64,000 nucleotides of DNA from Ancylobacter sp. TS-1. Its GTDB lineage: Bacteria > Pseudomonadota > Alphaproteobacteria > Rhizobiales > Xanthobacteraceae. The notes beneath the pieces are model-generated. The model was not told the DNA's origin, did no database searches, and saw only the letters and a program-made list of their open reading frames with translations. The DNA lies in assembly GCF_009223885.1 (NCBI RefSeq), contig NZ_CP045144.1, positions 1,240,001-1,304,000 on the forward strand, given 5' to 3'. Every line of letters begins with the position of its first letter. Position 1 is the stretch's first letter. The position numbers were made by a program, and so were the translations under genes. Positions 38,195 through 47,437 of the stretch are shown here, piece by piece.

Positions 38195-39418
38195 TCAATT
38201 GGCCGGCGTCTTGGCGGGAGTGCCCGTCGACGCGCCCGCAGGGCTGGCGGCCGGGGCGGCCGGCGCCTCGGCCTTGCCCACCACCTTCGCGCCCGGACGG
38301 ATGCGGATCAGCCCGTTGACCACGACGAGATCGTCCGTGCCGAGGCCGCTGGTGATGACCCGCTGGCCGTCATAGACGCGCCCGAGCGTCACATACTTCA
38401 TCGTCGGCACCTGCGGCTGGTCGCCGGGCGCCATCACATAGACGAACTTGCGGGTCTGCTCGGTGCCGATGGCGACGTCGGGCACCAGAACTGCCTGATG
38501 CGGCGCCGATGACGGCACCTCGATGCGGCCGAACATGCCGGGCGTGAAGGTCGCATCCGGATTGGGGAAGGTCGCGCGGCCGCGGATCGTGCCGGTGTCC
38601 TGGCTGATGATGTTGTCGACGAAGTCGAGCATTCCCTCATGGGTGAAGCCCTTTTCGTCGATGAGCTGGAGCCGCACCGGGATCGACTGGGCCTTGTCGC
38701 CCATATCCTTCACCATGCGCTGGTAGCGCAGATAGGAGGCCTCGTCATAGGTGAACTCGAAATAGATCGGGTCCAGCGAGACGATGGTGGCCAGCAGCGT
38801 GTTGGTGTTGGCGCCGCCCGCGCCGCCGGTGACGAGGTTGCCGACGGAAACCTTGCGGTCGCCGATACGGCCGGTCACCGGGGAACGCAGATCGGTGAAC
38901 TCGATGTCGAGCTGCGCGGCATGCACCGCCGCCTTGGCGGCGGCGACGGAGGCACGGGCCGTGCGCTCGCTCTGCAGGCGCTGGTCGTAGGCCTGCTTGG
39001 AAATCGCGTTCGAGGTCTTGTCGTCGATCAGCGTCTGGGCGCGCTGAAGGTCGGACTGGGCGAAATCGAGTTCCGCCTGCGTGCGCTCCAGATTGGCCTG
39101 TGCCTGATCGAGCGCCACCTGGAAGGGGCGCTGGTCGATGCTGAACAGCAGCTCGCCCTGCTTGACGACCTCGCCGTCCTTGAACGCCACCTTGTCGAGA
39201 TAGCCAGAGACGCGGGCATAGACATTGACGAGATCGACGGCGGCGAAGCGGCCGACATACTCGTCGTAATCGGTGATGGTGCGCGTCGTCGGCTTGGCGA
39301 CGGTCACGCTCGGCGGCGGCGGGGCGCCCTGCTGGGCCTGATTCTGGTCCGAACAGCCCGCCAGCGCGGCGGCAAGGGCCAGGGCAACGAGGGAAAGACG
39401 CGGAAGCGCGTTGGTCAT
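38195..39418 (-). CDS. RND efflux periplasmic adaptor (membrane fusion protein)
   Basis: A 407-residue adaptor linking the RND permease to an outer-membrane channel. The signal sequence ends in lipobox ALAGC, so Cys22 is lipidated and anchors it in the inner membrane. It is followed by a barrel-sandwich half with GYLDKVAFKDGEVVKQGELLF, an alpha-hairpin coiled coil rich in Gln and Arg (about 105-175), the second lipoyl half, and a beta-barrel. The C-terminus is Ala/Pro-rich. It is first in the operon with the permease; a promoter-like pair and palindrome lie at 39512-39550. Confidence 0.94.
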   Translation of the reverse strand: MTNALPRLSLVALALAAALAGCSDQNQAQQGAPPPPSVTVAKPTTRTITDYDEYVGRFAAVDLVNVYARVSGYLDKVAFKDGEVVKQGELLFSIDQRPFQVALDQAQANLERTQAELDFAQSDLQRAQTLIDDKTSNAISKQAYDQRLQSERTARASVAAAKAAVHAAQLDIEFTDLRSPVTGRIGDRKVSVGNLVTGGAGGANTNTLLATIVSLDPIYFEFTYDEASYLRYQRMVKDMGDKAQSIPVRLQLIDEKGFTHEGMLDFVDNIISQDTGTIRGRATFPNPDATFTPGMFGRIEVPSSAPHQAVLVPDVAIGTEQTRKFVYVMAPGDQPQVPTMKYVTLGRVYDGQRVITSGLGTDDLVVVNGLIRIRPGAKVVGKAEAPAAPAASPAGASTGTPAKTPAN

Positions 39419-39511
39419 TCATCCGTCTCCGAGATAGGCGTCAACCGGCTTCGGGTCCGCAGCCCGAAGTCATGCGACACGACCCGGCCCGCCTCGGGAA
39501 CGCATGGCGCA

Positions 39512-39550
39512 AGTGGCCACTAGCACAGTTTTGCGGACCTGCGTAAGCAA
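39512..39550 (-). promoter_or_regulatory. Possible promoter and operator of the RND efflux operon
   Basis: On the minus strand TTGCTT and TGTGCT are 17 bases apart, and the perfect 10-bp palindrome AGTGGCCACT (39512-39521) follows at once, about 93 bases before the adaptor start. A repressor site overlapping the transcript start would fit an efflux operon. The -10 match is weak. Confidence 0.3.
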
Positions 39551-39574
39551 TAAAAGGTTTCCCAATGTCGCGGC

Positions 39575-41110
39575 TCAGGGCCGCCCGCGCAGCAATCCCC
39601 GGAGGTAGCGCGGTCCAAGCAGCGCCAGCACCAGCCCGGCATAGACCGCCCCACCCGCTGCGATGCACATGGCCAGCAGCGCCTCGTCCTTCCCAAAGGT
39701 CAGTCGCGCCGCGAACGGCGCCGCGACCATGGCGGCCGCGACCAGCGTGGCGGCCAGCGCCAGGCCGATCAGGCCGAGACGCGGCAGGCTGCGCAGGAGC
39801 TGCGCGTCGCCGCACTCATAGCCGCGCCGCCGGGCGAGGATGGCGAGCACGATCACCGTGATCCAGGCGCCGATCGAGGTGGCGAAGGCGAGCCCCACCT
39901 GGGCGAAGCTGCCCATCAGCGCCACCTTGAGCGCGATGTTGACCACCGCCGCGCCGAGCGTCGCCATCACCGGCGTGCGGGTATCGCCCCGCGCGTAGAA
40001 GGGCGACATGAAGGCGCGCATCACCACGAAGGGCGCCAGCCCGATGCCGTAGGCGGCGAGCGTCGCCCCGGCGGCGGCGGCGGCTTCGCCGGTGAAGGCC
40101 CCGCGCAGGAACAGGCCGCGCATGATGATTTCCGGGATCGTCAGCGCGGCGGCGAGGAAGGGCAGCGCCAGCAGCAGCGTCAGCTCTATGGCGCGGGACT
40201 GCGCATGGCGCGCGCCCTCGATATCGCCGGCGGAAATACGCCGTGACATCTCCGGCAGCAGCACGATGCCGGCGGCGATGCCGACGACCCCGATGGGAAG
40301 CTGGTTGATACGGTCGGCATAGAACAACGCCGCCACCGCGCCCTGCGGCAGGAACGAGGCGATGATGGTGTCGGCGAAGATGGCCAGTTGCACCCCGGCC
40401 GAGCCAATGATGGCCGGGCCCAGCGCGAGCAGGAAGGCGCGCATCTCCGGGTCGAGACGGGGCCGGCCGAAGCGCAGGCCGAGCCCGTGCCGCTCGGCGT
40501 CGAACACCAGCAGGCCGAGCTGGAGGAAACCGGAGATCAGCACGCCCCACGCCGCCGCATGGCCGGCGGTGGGAAACAGGCCGGCGACGCTGAGCGTGCC
40601 CACCATGGCGACGTTGAGCAGGATCGAGGCCGCCGCCGCCGCCCAGAAGCGGTCATTGGCGTTGAGCACGCCGCCGACCAGCGTCACCACGGCGATCAGG
40701 CCGAGATAGGGAAAGGTGATGCGGGTGAAGTCGACGGTGAGACCGAAGCGCTCGGGATCGCCCGACAGGCCCGGCGCCAGCGTCGCCACCACCCAGTCGG
40801 TCGCCAGCAGCGCCAGCGCGAGGATGGCCAGTTGCACCAGCACGACGGCCGTGAGGATGCCATCGGCGAAGCCGCGCGCCTTGGCGTCGCCCTCCACCGT
40901 CTTCACCCGGGCATAGGCGGGGATGAAGGCGGTGTTGAAGGCGCCCTCGGCGAAGATGGAGCGGAAATGGTTGGGCAGGCGGAAGGCGATGTAGAAGGCA
41001 TCCGCCAGCGGCCCGGCGCCGAGCACCGCCGCCATGACGATATCGCGCGCGAAGCCGGTCAGGCGCGAGAGCAGCGTCCAGCCGCCGACGGTGAAGATGG
41101 AGCGAATCAT
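39575..41110 (-). CDS. murJ: Lipid II flippase MurJ
   Basis: A 511-residue inner-membrane protein with about fourteen helices that flips lipid II for peptidoglycan synthesis. It starts with the MurJ/MviN signature: SIFTVGGWTLLSRLTGFARD, followed by ADAFYIAFRLPNHFRSIFAEGAF, which carries the essential arginine residues and matches MurJ closely. The length is right. It is a single-gene unit here, between the efflux operon and a Uma2 gene on the same strand. It is presumably essential. Confidence 0.96.
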   Translation of the reverse strand: MIRSIFTVGGWTLLSRLTGFARDIVMAAVLGAGPLADAFYIAFRLPNHFRSIFAEGAFNTAFIPAYARVKTVEGDAKARGFADGILTAVVLVQLAILALALLATDWVVATLAPGLSGDPERFGLTVDFTRITFPYLGLIAVVTLVGGVLNANDRFWAAAAASILLNVAMVGTLSVAGLFPTAGHAAAWGVLISGFLQLGLLVFDAERHGLGLRFGRPRLDPEMRAFLLALGPAIIGSAGVQLAIFADTIIASFLPQGAVAALFYADRINQLPIGVVGIAAGIVLLPEMSRRISAGDIEGARHAQSRAIELTLLLALPFLAAALTIPEIIMRGLFLRGAFTGEAAAAAGATLAAYGIGLAPFVVMRAFMSPFYARGDTRTPVMATLGAAVVNIALKVALMGSFAQVGLAFATSIGAWITVIVLAILARRRGYECGDAQLLRSLPRLGLIGLALAATLVAAAMVAAPFAARLTFGKDEALLAMCIAAGGAVYAGLVLALLGPRYLRGLLRGRP

Positions 41111-41143
41111 GGCAAATCCGACCGCAACAAGCGGTGGCGGAAG

Positions 41144-41737
41144 CTATCCGAGCCCGCCCCCGCCCGCCAGCGGATCGGAGAAGGCGACGTCCTCATAAAG
41201 CTCCGCCATGCCCAGCTCGACGCCGATCTCCGGCAGACCGATCACGCCGTCGAGCCCGTCGAACTGCGCCAGCTCCCACAGATTGCCGGCCGCACGCCAC
41301 CACAGCAGCACGCGCGGCAGATCCGGCTCGACGAGCAGGATATAGGCGAGCGAGGACAGCGCCTTGTATTCCTCCAGCTTGCGCACGAGGTCGGTCTGGC
41401 GGGTCGAGGGCGAGAGAACCTCGATCACGAGGCGCGGCAAGGTCGCCTCGAAGGTGGTGTCGGGCAGATCGCCGCAATCGACCGAGACGTCCGGGCGGCG
41501 GATATTGCCGTTCATCGTGGCGACGGAGATGTCGTCGGTGGAAGGGCGGCAAGGCGAACCGCGCAGCTTGCTGCCCAAGGCGATCAGCGCATTGACCACA
41601 ATCCGGTCGTGGCGCCGGCTCGCGCCGGTCATCGCCTTCACGGGGAAGCCGTCGACCAGCTCGTAGCGCACGCCCTCCTCGCCCGGCCAGCGATAGAACT
41701 CTTCCGGCGTCATGCGCTTAAGCGCGGGCGGCGTCAT
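41144..41737 (-). CDS. Uma2 family (DUF820) putative endonuclease
   Basis: A 197-residue protein of the Uma2/DUF820 family, a restriction-endonuclease-like fold. The family core is present: YELVDGFPVKAMTG near the N-terminus, then RRPDVSVDCG (Pro-Asp ligand), VIEVLSPSTRQTD (Glu) and KLEEYKAL with its lysine, giving the D-ExV-K nuclease pattern. These genes are abundant in cyanobacteria and scattered in alphaproteobacteria; their biological role is not settled. GGAG precedes the start. Downstream is murJ (33 bases), upstream a REP-like repeat. Confidence 0.88.
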   Translation of the reverse strand: MTPPALKRMTPEEFYRWPGEEGVRYELVDGFPVKAMTGASRRHDRIVVNALIALGSKLRGSPCRPSTDDISVATMNGNIRRPDVSVDCGDLPDTTFEATLPRLVIEVLSPSTRQTDLVRKLEEYKALSSLAYILLVEPDLPRVLLWWRAAGNLWELAQFDGLDGVIGLPEIGVELGMAELYEDVAFSDPLAGGGGLG

Positions 41738-41820
41738 GGGCGGTCTCCTGCGAGAACCCGCCCATCCTACAGGAACCGGCCGCGACCGTCATGGCCGGGC
41801 ATGTCGCCGCTCCCCCGCCT

Positions 41821-41910
41821 CGTCATCCCGGCCGAGCGCTGCGACGAGCCGGGATCGCTCTGCGATGTTTGCGCGATCCCGGACCGGCCTTCGGCCGTCC
41901 GGGATGACGA
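41821..41910. repeat. REP/BIME-like palindromic repeat
   Basis: About 90 bases with two palindromes bounded by CGTCATCCCGG and CCGGGATGACG-type ends. Its reverse complement aligns over most of its length with the element at 61.57 kb and, in its first half, with that at 17.4 kb. It lies between the DegT-type aminotransferase and Uma2 genes. Confidence 0.78.
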
Positions 41911-41944
41911 AACGACAGGAGCCGGCCGCAGAGGCGGCGGCGCC

Positions 41945-43099
41945 TCAGCCGCCCAGCGCGCGGCGCACGGCGGCGATCACGCGTTCCTGCGCCGACGCGT
42001 CGAGATAGGCGTGCATGGGCAGGCTGATCACCTCGCCGGCGAGCCGCTCGCAGACCGGCAGGCCGTTGCCGGCGGCCGGGTACCGCGCATAGGCCGGCTG
42101 GCGGTGCATCGGAATGCGGTAATAGACCGCCGTCGGCACGCCTTCCTTCTGCAGCGCCGCGGCAAGGCCGTCGCGCACGCCGTGCGGCAGGCGGATCGTG
42201 TACTGCGCCCAGACCGAGGTCGCGCGCGGGTCCACCGCCGGCACCGTGCACAGGTCGCCCAACGCCGCGTTGTAGCGATCGGCGACGCGCTGGCGGGCGG
42301 CGATCTCGTCCTCGAAAATGGTGAGTTTCTCGATGAGAATGGCGGCCTGGATGGTGTCGAGCCGGCCGGTCATGCCGATGCGCACGTTCTCGTACTTGTC
42401 GACGCCCTGGCCGTGCTCGCGCAGGCTTTTCAGCACCGGCACCAGATCGTCGTCATCGGTCAGCACCGCGCCGCCGTCGCCGAAGCAGCCGAGCGGCTTG
42501 GCCGGGAAGAAGCTCGTGGCCGAGGCATCGCCGAAGGAGCCGGTGCGCCGGCCGTTCCACGTGGCGCCGAAGCCCTGCGCGGTGTCGCACAGGATCTTCA
42601 GCCCGTGCGCGCGGGCGATCGGCTCGATGGCGTCCATGTCGGCGGGCTGGCCGAACAGGTCGACCGGGACGACGACCTTCGGGTTGAGGCCCTTGTCGCG
42701 CGCGACCTTGATCGCCGCTTCGAGGCTGGCCGGATCCATGTTGAAGGTGTCTTCGAGCACGTCGACGAAGACCGGCGAGGCGCCGACCCACGGCACCACC
42801 TCGGCGGTGGCGCAGAAGGTGAAGGCCGGGCAGAACACGGCATCGCCCGCCTTGACGCCCCAGGCCATGAGGATGAGCGCGAGCGCGTCAGTGCCGCTGG
42901 AACAGGCGATGGCGTGCTTGGCACCGGCGAAGGCGGCGAGCTGCTGCTCGAACTCGGTGACTTCCGGCCCGTTCACGAAGCGGCAATGGTCGAGCACCCG
43001 GGCGACCGCCTCGTCGATGCGCGCGCCGAGCCGCGCCCTCTGCGACGCCACGTCGATGAAGGGGATCGGCGCCAGTTCGGTCTTCACATGCGAATTCAT
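41945..43099 (-). CDS. DegT/DnrJ/EryC1/StrS aminotransferase, WbpE/GnnB-like
   Basis: A 384-residue PLP-dependent sugar aminotransferase. It opens with FIDVASQRARL and has CSSGTDAL, Asp172 (pyridine nitrogen ligand), and the PLP lysine Lys201 in SFFPAKPLGCFGDGGA. The text of these blocks is closest to WbpE, which aminates C3 of a UDP-3-keto sugar; GnnB does the same on UDP-3-keto-GlcNAc for diamino-sugar lipid A. ATG 43099 was chosen; sequence before it is not family-like. It lies 10 bases after the dehydrogenase gene, its likely reaction partner. Confidence 0.9.
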   Translation of the reverse strand: MNSHVKTELAPIPFIDVASQRARLGARIDEAVARVLDHCRFVNGPEVTEFEQQLAAFAGAKHAIACSSGTDALALILMAWGVKAGDAVFCPAFTFCATAEVVPWVGASPVFVDVLEDTFNMDPASLEAAIKVARDKGLNPKVVVPVDLFGQPADMDAIEPIARAHGLKILCDTAQGFGATWNGRRTGSFGDASATSFFPAKPLGCFGDGGAVLTDDDDLVPVLKSLREHGQGVDKYENVRIGMTGRLDTIQAAILIEKLTIFEDEIAARQRVADRYNAALGDLCTVPAVDPRATSVWAQYTIRLPHGVRDGLAAALQKEGVPTAVYYRIPMHRQPAYARYPAAGNGLPVCERLAGEVISLPMHAYLDASAQERVIAAVRRALGG

Positions 43100-43109
43100 C
43101 GGATTCCTC

Positions 43110-44096
43110 TCAGCCGGCGGCGCGCAGCTGCACGGGGTCGGCGGACGATTCGGGGGTCGACAGGCAGCGCATGGCGGTGGCGATGGCGGCGACGCCATCC
43201 TCGCCCGTCACCGCCGGCGCGCGCTCGCCGCGCACCGCTTCGAGGAAGCGGGTGAGTTCGAGCCGCAGCGGCTCGGCATAGGCGACCGGCAGGTGCCGCA
43301 TCGAATAGCTGCCGTCCGGCCTGTAGTCGAAATACTCCGTCACCTGGCGGGTCAGCAGGTCGCCGATGACGTATTTCTGGCGCGTGGCCACATGCACCGT
43401 GCGCGCCTTGAAGGGCGTCAGCCAGTTGGTGTTGATATGGGCCAGCACGCCGTTGGCGGTGCGGAACTGCAGCAGCGCGATGTCCTCGCGCTCGGCCACC
43501 GCCGCCTTCACCTGCGGCTGCACCTCGGTGATGTGCGAGCCGGTGAAATGGCAGATCAGGTCGATGTCGTGCACGGCGAGGTCGATCACAACGCCGACAT
43601 TCGACATGCGCGGGGGAAACGGTCCGACGCGGGTGATGCCGATGGAGAGGATTTCCTCGCCGCGAATGGCGTTCTTCACCGCCTCCACCGCCGGGTTGAA
43701 CCGCTCGACATGGCCGACCATCAGCGCCACGCCCTGCGCCCGGGCGGCGGCGACGATGGCCTCGCCCTCGGCGACGGTCGGGGCGATCGGCTTTTCCACC
43801 AGCACATGGCGGCCGGCGGCGATCGCCGCGAGGGCCACGTCGTGGTGCAGATGGGTCGGCGCCGAGATCACCAGCGCGTCCGCACCGGCGGCGACCAGAT
43901 CGTCGAGGCTGGCGAAGGCCGCGCAGCCCAGCATGGCGGCGACCTTCTCGCGCTGCCCCTGATCGGGATCGGCGATGCCGACCAGTTCCGCGCCCGGCAG
44001 GTCGGTCAGCACGCGGGCATGGTTGTAACCCATGATGCCGACGCCGACGACGCCGACGCGAACGGGCTTGCTCGCCCCGCTCGGGCCCTGAACCAT
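43110..44096 (-). CDS. Gfo/Idh/MocA family dehydrogenase, UDP-GlcNAc 3-dehydrogenase (GnnA)-like
   Basis: A 328-residue NAD-dependent sugar dehydrogenase. The Rossmann motif GVVGVGIMG is at 15-23, the family EKP triplet at 101-103 (catalytic Lys102), and TRVGPFPPR (155-163) with DLAVHDID (172-179, His176) marks the branch known to oxidise C3 of UDP-GlcNAc. With the adjacent WbpE-like aminotransferase it would make UDP-2,3-diamino-sugar. Because the branch lacks a uronate-specific feature, a lipid A (GnnA) role seems likelier than WbpB. AAGGGTGA precedes the start. The acylating LpxA gene is not in the window. Confidence 0.87.
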   Translation of the reverse strand: MVQGPSGASKPVRVGVVGVGIMGYNHARVLTDLPGAELVGIADPDQGQREKVAAMLGCAAFASLDDLVAAGADALVISAPTHLHHDVALAAIAAGRHVLVEKPIAPTVAEGEAIVAAARAQGVALMVGHVERFNPAVEAVKNAIRGEEILSIGITRVGPFPPRMSNVGVVIDLAVHDIDLICHFTGSHITEVQPQVKAAVAEREDIALLQFRTANGVLAHINTNWLTPFKARTVHVATRQKYVIGDLLTRQVTEYFDYRPDGSYSMRHLPVAYAEPLRLELTRFLEAVRGERAPAVTGEDGVAAIATAMRCLSTPESSADPVQLRAAG

Positions 44097-44223
44097 TCGA
44101 TCACCCTTCAGTCAACAATGTTGTCCGGCGGTCTATCACGCACCCCGGGGCGTGGCGAGACGGCGGGATTCGCAAAGCCGGGGCCGACGCTTCAATAATT
44201 GCTTCAACGTGTTACCGCGCCGC

Positions 44224-45495
44224 TCACTGGGTCGCGGCGTCCGCCTCGGCTTCAGTCTCGACGCGGGCGGAGGTTCCGGCGTTGACGAAGCTCTTGTAGA
44301 TGAAGCCGCGCTTGCCCTCGGCAATGACCTCGCACCAGCCATGGCAGGCGACGAGTTCGACCTTCTGCCCGGCGGAAAGGTTGCCGACCGCCGCCGAGCC
44401 GCGCTTGGGCGCGACGCGCATCGTGACCGACGAACGGATGGTCGCGGTACCGACCGGATCGCCGCCGAAGCCGGATTGCGCTTCAGCCTCGTCCGCGGTC
44501 TCGGGTTCGGCAGCGGCGCGCGCGGGAGCGGCCTCGGCGCTCGCCACAGCCGGGCGGGCCGGCGGAAGCGGCGCTTCCTTGGGCAGCGCAACCGGCTTGG
44601 GAGCCGGCGTCGCCACGACAGCCGGGGCCGCGACGGATTCAGGCACGACGGCCGGGACCGCGACGGGTTCAGGCTCGACGGCAGCGGGGGCGACGACCGA
44701 GCGGGCGGCCGTGGCCGGCGCGGCGAAGGCCGTCACCGCGACCGGCGCGCTGGCGTCGAAGGGCGAGGCCGTGTCACGGAGGAGAGGCGGCAGATTATCC
44801 GCAAGGGAATCCGGCGACGGCGTAACCGAGGACGGCGCGCTATGCGTCGGCGCGGCCTGCTGGAGCTGGGCCGTCTGGACGGCGGTCGGCTGCGCCGGAG
44901 CCGCAGCCGCCGGAACGGGCACGGAGGGCGCCACGCTGGCCACCGCCGCGTTACCGATCACCTCGTCGGCGACCTTGGCCTCCTCGCGCGCGGCAAGCGA
45001 CTGCAGCAGCACCGCGCCGCCGCCGACCACCGCGATGAAGATGGCGAGCGCGCCAAGGCGCTGCCAGGTGATGATGTCCTTGGAGGAGTTGCGCTTGCGC
45101 CGCCCCTCCGCCTCGCCCGATGCACGCGCGGCGGCGCCGAAGCTGCGGCGGCGCGGCTGGCTGTCGGCCGCCGCGCCAGCGCCCGTCGCCGGCCGGGCGC
45201 CGGTACCGGGCGCGCCGACAGAACGACGGTTCAGAAGGTCGCCGACATCGCCGAGAGCGGCAATGCGCTCGCGCACCTCGCCATAAGGGCGCGGCGTGGA
45301 AGCCGCCGCCGGGTTGGCGGCATCGGCCGACGCGCGCGACGGCAGCGGAACGGCTGCGGCCGGACGTTCGCGCGGCTCCGGGGCGCCCGGCTGGACCGCC
45401 TTCTCCTGCTCAAGGGAACTGAGGATCGCCCGAAAGTCAGTGACCAGCGACGATGAGAGCCCGGGACCACGCGGCTCTTGTGATGAGGTTGGCAT
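44224..45495 (-). CDS. Membrane-anchored bacterial SH3 domain protein
   Basis: A 423-residue protein of three parts: a disordered, Ala/Pro-rich cytoplasmic N-terminus (1-145), one membrane helix (about 146-165, preceded by basic RRKRNSSK), and a long low-complexity periplasmic stretch ending in an SH3b domain (about 352-405). The domain has the typical SSVTMRVAPKRGSAAVGNLSAGQKVEL, CHGWCEVI and KRGFIYKSFV blocks. SH3b domains often bind peptidoglycan. Cysteines in CHGWC could pair. It is a single gene; the upstream 395-base gap should hold its promoter. Confidence 0.82.
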   Translation of the reverse strand: MPTSSQEPRGPGLSSSLVTDFRAILSSLEQEKAVQPGAPEPRERPAAAVPLPSRASADAANPAAASTPRPYGEVRERIAALGDVGDLLNRRSVGAPGTGARPATGAGAAADSQPRRRSFGAAARASGEAEGRRKRNSSKDIITWQRLGALAIFIAVVGGGAVLLQSLAAREEAKVADEVIGNAAVASVAPSVPVPAAAAPAQPTAVQTAQLQQAAPTHSAPSSVTPSPDSLADNLPPLLRDTASPFDASAPVAVTAFAAPATAARSVVAPAAVEPEPVAVPAVVPESVAAPAVVATPAPKPVALPKEAPLPPARPAVASAEAAPARAAAEPETADEAEAQSGFGGDPVGTATIRSSVTMRVAPKRGSAAVGNLSAGQKVELVACHGWCEVIAEGKRGFIYKSFVNAGTSARVETEAEADAATQ

Positions 45496-45890
45496 GGCGC
45501 GGGGAACTCTACGCTACACGACGGGAAGCAAGGACCGGCGGGAGAACCGCCGGGAAGGCGTCGGCATCGGCTCGGCACGCGGACCGGAAAGTGGGCCGGC
45601 AACAGCCAGACACATTCGGGATCGGGTCGGTGACGAGGCGCTGACCACTTCGCATGCGTTGCTTCCAGTCCGTTCAGGGCACCCTCCCGGAGGAGGATGA
45701 CCGCGTTCCGTAACCCGTCTTCGAATGCGACGAGCCGCACATTACCGACAAAATAGTACTTGATGCAAGAATGTCACATGCCGGAAATTTCCTTATGAAC
45801 AAAGAATGCGGCAACTCTGGGCCGAATCGGCCTTCTGGCATCGGCAATTTATTATAATACCTACAAGGAGTTGCCCGGTATGGCGGCGCT
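45496..45890. other. 395-base intergenic region between SH3 and pncB genes
   Basis: No convincing gene was found. The part 45740-45880 is unusually A+T-rich, with a TATAAT hexamer readable on both strands (about 45853-45860). It should carry the promoter of the minus-strand SH3 gene and the end of the pncB transcript. No matching -35 was found for the TATAAT. Confidence 0.4.
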
Positions 45891-47183
45891 CTAGACCAGC
45901 ACCGCCCGCGCCGGCTCGGGAGCCGAATCGAAGATTCGGCGATAGCGGGCGATTTCCTCCGCCGGCCCCATCGCCTTTGTCGGGTTGTCGGACAGCTTTA
46001 CCGTCGCCCGCCCATCCGCCGAAATAACCTTGCAGACGATCGAGATGGGGTCGAGCCGCCCCTCCGGCGCGAAGCCGCGGAAGTCGTTGGTGAGCAGCGT
46101 GCCCCAGCCGAATCCCATGCGCACGCGTCCCTGGAAATGGCGGTAGATGCGCTCGATGTCCTCGACGTCGAGCGCGTCGGAGAAGATGGCGAGCTTCTGC
46201 GTCGGGTCCTGCCCGCGTGCGCGCCACCAGGCGATCGCCTCCTCGCCGCCCTCGATCGGCTCCTTGCTGTCGATGCGCATGCCGGTCCAGTTCGCCACCC
46301 AGTCCGGCGCGTCGGCGAGGAAGCCGCTGGTGCCGAAGGTGTCCGGCAGGATGACCAGAAGGTTGCCCTGATAGTCCTGCTGCCAGTCGGCCAGCACGCG
46401 ATAGGGCGCCTGCTCCAGCGCCGCGTCGGTGTCGGCCAGCGCGGCATAGACCATGGGCAGTTCGTGGGCGTTGGTGCCGGTGGCCTCCACCTCGCGGCGC
46501 AGCGCGATGAGGCAGTTCGAGGTGCCGAGAAAGCGCTCGCCCAGTCCCTCCATCACCGCCTGCACGCACCAGTCCTGCCACAGGAAGCCGTGCCGGCGGC
46601 GGGTGCCGAAATCGGCGACGCTGGCGCCCCCCAGCGCCTTCAGCCGCTCCACCTTCTCCCATACCCGCGTCATGGCGCGCGCATAGAGCACCTGAAGCTC
46701 GAAGCGGCCCATGCTGCGCAGCACGGCGCGCGAGCGCAGCTCGTTGATGATGGCGAGCGCGGGGATCTCCCACATGGTGGTCTCGATCCACGGCCCCTCG
46801 AAGGTCAGTTCATATTGGCCATCACGCTTTTCGAGGTGATAGGCGGGGAAGCGGAAGCCCTCGAGCCAGGCGATGAAGTCCGGCGAGAACATCTGCCGCT
46901 TGCCATAGAACATGTTGCCGCGCAGCCAGGTGCTCTCCCCGCGCGTGAGCGACAGCGTGCGCACATGGTCGAGCTGCTCGCGCAGTTCCCCCTCGTCGAC
47001 GAAATCGGCGATGCGCACGCTCTTCGTGCGGTTGATGATGCCGAAGGTGACGCGGGTGTGGAAATGCCGACGGTAGATCGTCTGCGCCATCAGCAGTTTG
47101 TAGAAATCCGTGTCCAGCACGGAACGCACGATGGGGTCGATTTTCCAGGTGTGGTTGTAGACGCGCGTGGCGATGTCGATCAT
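45891..47183 (-). CDS. pncB: Nicotinate phosphoribosyltransferase
   Basis: A 430-residue enzyme joining nicotinate and PRPP (with ATP hydrolysis) to give nicotinate mononucleotide in NAD salvage. It begins with the typical [14 protein letters not shown] block, keeps [15 protein letters not shown] and [12 protein letters not shown], and has [10 protein letters not shown] and the GTNAHE motif with the catalytic histidine. [16 protein letters not shown] and [11 protein letters not shown] lie in the phosphate-binding region. The length is that of the PncB (bacterial type) family. ATG 47183 opens the family domain; the longer frame before it is not coding. It is the last gene of a minus-strand run. 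Confidence 0.96.
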   Translation of the reverse strand: MIDIATRVYNHTWKIDPIVRSVLDTDFYKLLMAQTIYRRHFHTRVTFGIINRTKSVRIADFVDEGELREQLDHVRTLSLTRGESTWLRGNMFYGKRQMFSPDFIAWLEGFRFPAYHLEKRDGQYELTFEGPWIETTMWEIPALAIINELRSRAVLRSMGRFELQVLYARAMTRVWEKVERLKALGGASVADFGTRRRHGFLWQDWCVQAVMEGLGERFLGTSNCLIALRREVEATGTNAHELPMVYAALADTDAALEQAPYRVLADWQQDYQGNLLVILPDTFGTSGFLADAPDWVANWTGMRIDSKEPIEGGEEAIAWWRARGQDPTQKLAIFSDALDVEDIERIYRHFQGRVRMGFGWGTLLTNDFRGFAPEGRLDPISIVCKVISADGRATVKLSDNPTKAMGPAEEIARYRRIFDSAPEPARAVLV

Positions 47184-47293
47184 GCGGAAGGCCCCGTTTG
47201 CCCGGCCTCCCCCTTCTAGAGCAAGCGGCGCGAAATTGCAGGCCGCGCGAACGTCCGGCGCGAGCGAATCCGTTGGGGGGTGCCACCGCCCGG

Positions 47294-47437
47294 TCAGCCC
47301 CGGCTGAGCCAGGAGATGATCATCGCCACTGCAAGGACCAGCGAGAGCGTGACCGCGAGCCGGGTGAGGACGCCGCGGCCATGGGAGTAGCGGGATGTGC
47401 GAGGGGACATGAGGAACATCCAGGCAAGGGCTTTCAT
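47294..47437 (-). CDS. 47-residue membrane protein overlapping a DapA-like gene
   Basis: A small reading frame with a basic N-terminal part ([10 protein letters not shown]) and one membrane helix (about residues 25-43, [18 protein letters not shown]). Its ATG overlaps the stop of the DapA-like gene in an ATGA arrangement, so it is well placed to be translated by coupling. The hydrophobic, non-repetitive content is unlike chance frames around it, which are Arg/Pro-rich. No family is recognised. Confidence 0.5.
   Translation of the reverse strand: MKALAWMFLMSPRTSRYSHGRGVLTRLAVTLSLVLAVAMIISWLSRG

Noticed and set aside
42318-44198. A 626-codon plus-strand frame across the aminotransferase and dehydrogenase genes
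   Set aside because: It spans two well-recognised genes on the other strand and has shadow-frame composition.
45231-45740. A minus-strand gene upstream of the SH3 gene
   Set aside because: Most of it overlaps the SH3 coding region in another frame and its composition is Arg/Pro-rich; no family pattern.
45845-45895. Promoter with a TATAAT hexamer
   Set aside because: The hexamer reads on both strands within an AT-rich tract and no -35 element stands at the right distance.
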